Source of the DNA: Gnetum montanum
Taxonomy: Eukaryota; Streptophyta; Gnetopsida; Gnetales; Gnetaceae
Assembly (NCBI GenBank): GCA_015680685.1
Contig: MNCI01026333.1
Coordinates: 93,504-157,503 of the forward strand
DNA: 64,000 bases
Direction: 5' to 3'
This document shows, one piece after another, positions 58,602-64,000 of the stretch; within the stretch, counting starts at the first letter, position 1, and each line of letters opens with the position of its first letter. A program made the translations under genes and the position numbers. The notes under the pieces were generated by a model. That model was not told the DNA's origin. It saw only the letters and a program-made list of their open reading frames with translations, and did no database searches.

Positions 58602-58676
58602 GGTGTTTCGCATTCTTTGTCGACGTTCTTCGGGTAAGTCCTCTAACCGTCAACAAAGAGGGGCCATTGAAACACC
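58602..58676 (+). other. E3 polypurine tract in a two-stem hairpin
   Basis: Outer stem: GGTGTTTC (58602-58609) with GAAACACC (58669-58676, the LTR start), 8 bp perfect. Inner stem: TCTTTGTCGACG (58614-58625) with CGTCAACAAAGA (58648-58659), one mismatch in 12. The sequence GGGGCCATT (58660-58668), the end of the polypurine tract plus the first LTR base, lies unpaired between the stems. Confidence 0.82.
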
Positions 58677-60088
58677 GTGAAAATTACGGGCCGACCTCAG
58701 GGAAAGGTTCGCAATTCAAGCAAGAGCGCATTCCACCTTCGTTCCAAGACAAGTTTACACTCTATTACGCACGGCAGCGTGATGAGTGTAATAAGCTTCA
58801 AAATAGTCAAAGACAGAGTCTAAAGAGGTGCAACAGTTTGACGCTTTTCCTCCCGGCGCATGCATAACTTGTTTTTACGCTCGATACGCAGTGGTGCGTA
58901 TCATTGCGTATGTTATCATTCAAGTTGCTCATCGTTTTACGCTTCATATGCGTAGCTGCGTAGTGAGCGTAAGACATACATTACTTATGCTTTATCACGC
59001 ACAGCTGCGTAGTGAGCATAATTTACACATCATTTTATGCTCCGACATGCGCAACTGCGTAATGAGCGTAAAATTGTGCATTGCTTACGCTTCATTACGC
59101 GCAACTGCGTAGTGAGCGTAAAGCAACTCTGAGCTTATTGTTTTTACCAGATTACGTTCATATACGCAACGCAATGCGAATGAGTGTAATCCAGCCTGAA
59201 GATGATTAAAGCGCGCTCAACACTTGCTTACTTCTCACACGCACAACACGCAAACAAGCGTGTTGTGCGTAGTCACAGTCTGACTTAAAAGATCATGCCA
59301 GCAAGGCCCTCAATGTGCGGGACCCGCATCAACAGGGTTGCGCCTTCTCTGCGAAGTGTCGCGGCCTATAAATACCCCAGTTGATAAAGATACGAGGGTT
59401 GGCAAAAATTCGGGTTAGCAAAAAAAAACTTAGAGAAACAGAAAAGCCTATTTCTGAGCACCAGAGCACTTAGCACTTTGGAGCAGAAATACAGAGAACA
59501 ACGCTTTGGCAATCGTGGATATCATCACCTTACAGCCGAAGAAGAGTACAGATTTGAGCACTGGTGACAGGAGCAATCTTTCTGCTGAAGAGACTTTATC
59601 GATCAGATACAGTTGATCGGTAGACGTCGAAGCTTGGCCCGCCTTGCATTTCAGCTTAGCCCATGAGGTAGATCGAACTTCTGTTCAAACCGTTTTGCTT
59701 GTTGTTTTGTGCTTGCTTCACATCCTGTAATCGGGGATTCCCCAGTGTAATTTCTTACACGAAATATACATTTGAAAGTCAAAGCGCAGATCTTGAAGCT
59801 ACGTGTTTCTCTTTTGCCAGCCTCTTTTCATCGTGTTTAGCATTATCGCCGTCGCAATCCGATCACATCGCTTTCCCTTTGTTTTACGGCCCCTCGAATC
59901 AGATCGCTTTCTTTTATGCACTTTACATTGTTTTACTGACTCGTAAGTCCCTGTCTGATCGACAAGACCGTTCAGGGCGCCGCGGATTCGTTTTTTCCAG
60001 CATAGCCCTCGCGCGGATCCGTGGCAAAAACTGTGTACACCGGAATATCGGTCGGTATTTCCAGCTGCCAACATTTTCTGTCGTTACA
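58668..60088 (+). repeat. E3 3' LTR (1421 bp)
   Basis: Matches 48054-49451 with scattered substitutions, several of C/T type, and about 20 extra bases near 59967. The TATA box is at 59367-59374; the palindrome array spans 58755-59270. Ends GTCGTTACA followed by the CTCTT duplication. Confidence 0.95.
59367..59374 (+). promoter_or_regulatory. TATA box of E3 3' LTR
   Basis: CCTATAAATACCCCAG, the same as at 48753. Confidence 0.7.
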
Positions 60089-60093
60089 CTCTT
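60089..60093. other. Target-site duplication of E3, right copy
   Basis: CTCTT, identical to 48049-48053. Confidence 0.93.
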
Positions 60094-61590
60094 GTGAGCA
60101 CAACAATTTGTAGTTTGAAAAATAAATAAATAAATAATATTTTTTCAATAGATGTTTAAATAGTTTGAAGCAACATCAAATTACAACAAATGGCAAGTAT
60201 GGAGATGAAAAGAGATAGAACATAAGATATGTTGAATTTAATTAATTAAGAGAGAAAATTATTCTTTTATTTATAAGCTTATGTTATTTTTAATCCAAGC
60301 ATTAACAAAATGGATTATTCTTTATACTTTTTTGAATGTTGCATTGTGTTCCTTATGTCGAAAACATCATTCATAAATATTAACTCTTCATAATCCATGT
60401 TCATTCATGAAATGGTGTGATCCTTGCTACTTTGGTGCAAAAATATACATAAATAATTATTCTTATATTTTTCTTATTAAGCTAGATAATGATTTGACAA
60501 TGCAACAAATCCTAAATGTAAGTTCATTTATACATAAGCATGCAATGTTGATCATTCATAAGTCAATGCTATATTTTGGTGTCCAATCTAAAGAATATTC
60601 TAAAGTTATATGTTTTTTCAAGCTTTTAAATATTTCATTGATTTTTAAAAAGTTGAATAGGAAATTATTAGTCTTCTTGATATTCACCTCAAAGAAAGAT
60701 AAATTTTTCCATTCCTTTGTTCTTAATTTATCATAAAAGCTACCCAACACTTTATATTTAGCTTTGTCTACTACTACTTTTGCTTCTATTTTATCATTTC
60801 ATACATCAAATGATTTTCTTGCTTTTTACTTTTCTATCATCCTCAAAGTATTTTTTCTTATTTTGTATAGTATGCTGCATTTCATCACCCTACCACCATG
60901 TCTCCTTTATAATTTTTTTTCTTCTTTTTGGATAGCATGTTATTTCCAATTTTTTTGAATGAAACTTTCCATTTGGTTCAAAATTAAATTCACATGTAAA
61001 TTATTTTATGATTATTAAATCTAAAGTATGAACTATACTACTACTTGCATAATTTGGATTTTTAAAAAAGAAGAAAAGATTGTTTGGATGGTTATATTGC
61101 TAAAATGATATCTATAACAATAGTAGCAATGTTATACAAAGAGTACGAAAGACCAAAAGATGATTAGGGAAGACTAAAGCAGTCTTTGCAAGAACCAAAG
61201 TCTTCTACATACGATTAATAAATTAATAATCATTATTATAATTACAAAACACACTATAGGTTTATTGTATTCATTAAATGTTCTTTTTTATAATCTATTT
61301 TCCTTAAAAATAAGTTATTCATATAATCATTTAGTTAAGTTATATGACACAAGATACTTTGTTAATTAGACTTGTTAATGAAATATAAAATGAGGGACTA
61401 ATACTTAGAGTACTAGTAAGGTACTTGTTTCTTAAGTCATAAAAAACTAATTTGAGCTTAGGAAAAGTTAAGGGGTTAGACTTTTCATGCATCTACTATC
61501 AAGCCTCCCAAGACACCAACTTGGTGGAATGAGCATTAAGCCTTTAATTGATGAGAAGAAAAGAAAATGAGATGTAATACCAAAATCAAA
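60094..61590. other. AT-rich flank right of E3
   Basis: Continuous with 47258-48053 before E3 inserted. It contains a short AAAT microsatellite (about 60118-60135). A 109-codon open stretch at 60407-60736 (+) is Phe/Ile/Leu/Lys-rich as expected of AT-rich DNA and shows no recognisable domain. Confidence 0.5.
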
Positions 61591-61592
61591 CA

Positions 61593-61606
61593 TGGTATTA
61601 GAGCTC
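61593..61606 (+). other. Possible copia-type primer binding site
   Basis: TGGTATTAGAGCTC, preceded by ...CAAACA. It resembles TGGTATCAGAGCC, the initiator-Met tRNA site of many copia elements, with two differences. An LTR would end at 61592, but I could not find its start or a second copy. Confidence 0.35.
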
Positions 61607-62980
61607 TTACATTATGATTGAGAAAAGTTATGATCAAAAATAATGAATTGAATAAAAGTTAACTTAAAAAATTACATTCATAAGGAACAATTAATAGGTA
61701 CAAATATATCAAACCAGCATTAATCATTAAGGAAAGAAATCCATAAAATGAGAAAACATCCCACATAGTAAAGTAGGATGAGCAAGATGATCATTGATAG
61801 AGAAGGTATAAAGTGTGAGAGAAATATCATAGAGGATGAAGAAGGTCCAATAGTAGTTACTAAGCTCAAGAACATTAATTAATGATATTTTTGAACATTT
61901 AAGAGAAAATTCCGCTCAAATAACGAATGAAAGGTAGAGTCTACTTATATAACATGATCTCGAATACATTGTGTATGTTCTGATGAGAATGAAGAATAAA
62001 TTAAATAGCATCTACAATCATGTAGAGAACTAAGGGTTGTTAAATCCATTATAATATAATAACTTTAATTTGAAGAGGTAGAAAAAGTATTAGTACAATA
62101 TCAAACCATGAAATTAAAAAAACTAGAATTTAAATTATAACCTAAAATAATAAATTTCCTTAACCTAAATCTTATAGTCATACAATGCTATGTCCAGATC
62201 CATCATATCATGTTGCTATCAAAGTGAAAATTGAACTGTTTTTACTTTAACTCATCATTGTATTTATTATGCATGATGATAAATAAAAAAATACATTTCA
62301 TAAGGATTTTAGATTGTAATAAATAAAACTTATGAAATAATAAGAATTTATAATAAATAATAATATTTCTTGAAAATATCATGCCTATATTAAGAAAGCC
62401 CTACACACAAATTAAGAATTTAAAGAAGAATGCAAGAGCAAAAATAGATTATTGTAGTTACCCATAAGTAAAGTAGTTTGGACAATATCGTAGCAAATGT
62501 TGAAGAAACTTATACCAAATACACATAGGAGAGCAATGGTCCACACTAGGTATAAGACCATATGTTAGCTACTACTATTAGTCACCACCATGTCCAAGAG
62601 TCTACCTAGTAGGATCATATCTTCCTGTAGATGATACTTCTTTCTTTTGTTCCTACCATCTCTCACAATGTATTTTATCCTTACACTAACTTCACTCTAA
62701 ATCCATGACTACAACTCTAAAACTAGAGCATAAGCATATGACAACTAGTTCTACTTAATGTAGCCAATAAATCATCTAGTAACTCATGCCTATAATACTA
62801 ACACAAACTCATTGTAGATGGTAATCAAAGCACTATTAAGATCATACCAAATAAATCTAGCAACATATTCCTTAAAACTATCTCACTAGCATTATATGGA
62901 AACCTATGTCTCAAGCATAAGTATTCATGTACAAATCAAACATAACTATCACATTACATGAGTCATTAGTGCTTTACTAC
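61607..62980. other. AT-rich sequence without recognised genes
   Basis: Stops are dense in all frames. It may be a decayed copia interior if the site at 61593 is real; no domain could be read. Confidence 0.4.
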
Positions 62981-62984
62981 TAGT

Positions 62985-64000
62985 GTAAGGATACCTCTAT
63001 TGATCACCTTATTCTACCATATATTTTATGTGTTTTTCTATTGATTTTTTGGGGGATGATTCTTGGATGTTTTGGCATGTTTGCAGGTTTTTTGGCTTAT
63101 TTTGATGAGTTTACGAGGTTCCCTCATCTATGGAAACTTTTTAGAAGGCATCTAGAGGCCTCTAGCATTAAAAAAAGCATTTTTTGTTACCCTTAGGATA
63201 GATGTCTTCCTAGAAAGATAGACAACTATCCAGATATGTCTTCCTTGAAGTAACGACATCTTAGGTCCATAGAAGATGTCTACTAAAAATACTAGACATC
63301 TCTCCTAAGAGTAGGACTTTCATAGGAGACATCTACATGAATCTAGAGATGACCTAGACACATGGGAAAACTTTCAAAAATGTCATTCCAATTCAAGAAA
63401 TAGTAAAAGAAAGATGGAAATAGGCTAGGAGAAGGTGAGAAGACTTGAGAAACAGCTAGAGAACCTAAATTTGAGTTAAGGAAAAATTTCTAGAATTCTT
63501 ATCTTCCAATTGCTTATAAATATTGATGTAATTTCCCATTCCAAGTGTCAAAGTTCCAAGTGCCATAGCACCACGTGCCACAGTGCCAAGTGCCAAAGCG
63601 TAAATTTTGAATGCTAGATAATCCTAATAATGAGTAGGAGAGAAAGCTTATGAGAGTTAGGGGAGGATAGCTTGTAAAAGAAGAGATCTTGTGCAAGAAA
63701 TTTGAATGAAAGGCAAGAAAGAACACTTTAGAGAGGCTAGGAAAATCTCATATAAGTGTCTTATCTTAAGCTTGGATTCCATTATGGGCAATTGAGTATA
63801 AGAGAGGACAAATGTGGCCTCTAAGGTACTTGGCAGAGTTTTTAGTTGAGCTTGTCTCCTCATCTTTGATGTATTTTCTATGTATTTTGAGAATTACGTT
63901 AATATAATGGAAATTTTCTCCATTTTATTATGTTGTTCTTATTTTCTAAGCTAGATATTCTTGGAAGTTATGAATTGGATCCTATTGGGATCTATTATGG
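62985..64000 (+). repeat. Possible LTR or LTR-like unit running off the window
   Basis: TATAAATATTGATG at 63513 is followed by CAAGTGCCA-type short repeats (63540-63600) and T-rich U5-like sequence up to the window end. Upstream (63180-63350) has six AGATGTCT/AGACATCT words in both orientations. No second copy is in the window, so this is tentative. Confidence 0.3.

Larger units (their letters stand above)
48054..60088 (+). mobile_element. E3: internally deleted Tat/Ogre-like LTR retrotransposon
   Basis: LTRs 48054-49451 and 58668-60088 (TGAAACACC...GTTACA), about 96% alike by eye, perfect 5-bp target duplication, primer site and polypurine tract. The interior holds gag-protease, array 1, the opposite-strand gene without its 5' exons, a 63-codon tail of integrase, and array 3. 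RT, both RNases H and most of integrase are missing, so it could only have moved with enzymes from a full relative. It is less AT-rich than A and B, and younger. Confidence 0.95.

Noticed and set aside
60407-60736. Host gene in the right flank
   Set aside because: Composition is what AT-rich DNA gives by chance; no motif, no splice pattern, no neighbouring exon.
1-64000. rRNA, snRNA or bacterial-type operon features
   Set aside because: None seen. No ribosomal RNA segments, no Shine-Dalgarno-led gene runs; all coding sequence belongs to retroelements.

Overview
This window is intergenic DNA from a seed plant with a large, repeat-rich nuclear genome. I found no convincing host gene. The support for a plant is: Ty3/gypsy LTR retrotransposons of the dual-RNase-H (Tat/Ogre-like) type, primer sites matching plant tRNA-Asn, short GT-AG introns with plant-like splice sites, and old, nested, very long elements. 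A gymnosperm fits the element size, age and nesting, but that is inference.

Layout. (1) E1, + strand, 1-11583: an element with about 3-kb LTRs whose 5' LTR is cut by the window edge. It carries one gag-pol frame with seven in-frame stops, and its archaeal-type RNase H lies before the reverse transcriptase. E1 sits inside the 3' LTR of element A. (2) Element A, - strand, 11584-47257: an old element of about 18 kb, interrupted by element B. (3) Element B, - strand, 16130-34553: an 18.4-kb element inserted in A's reverse transcriptase and flanked by a near-perfect 5-bp target duplication. (4) 47258-48053: the flank of A. (5) E3, + strand, 48054-60088: a young 12-kb relative of A and B with a perfect CTCTT target duplication. 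It has lost RT, both RNases H and most of integrase. (6) 60094-64000: AT-rich DNA with possible copia-type remnants.

A, B and E3 share one architecture, read in the element's sense: LTR, tRNA-Asn primer site, gag-protease frame ending in its own stop, array 1, a long gene on the OPPOSITE strand, array 2, pol (RT, RNase H, archaeal RNase H, integrase), array 3, a noncoding stretch, polypurine tract, LTR. The opposite-strand gene is the main discovery. In E3, five GT-AG introns join six exons and every junction keeps the reading frame. The exon borders and intron phases recur in A and B although the sequences have diverged strongly. I do not recognise the protein. Introns facing against the element's RNA would not be removed during its replication, which explains how they persist. 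The gene occupies the protease-RT gap, the place where Ogre elements are known to carry an intron.

Three further conserved signals stand out. First, the arrays consist of short units that each contain a 4-5 bp inverted repeat with a 6-nt gap; the stem sequence changes between arrays but stays complementary. Second, a two-stem hairpin places the polypurine tract and LTR start in an internal loop. Third, a leader hairpin between primer site and gag keeps its pairing in A and E3. All coding regions here carry stops; C-to-T type stops are prominent, as expected of methylated, silenced copies.
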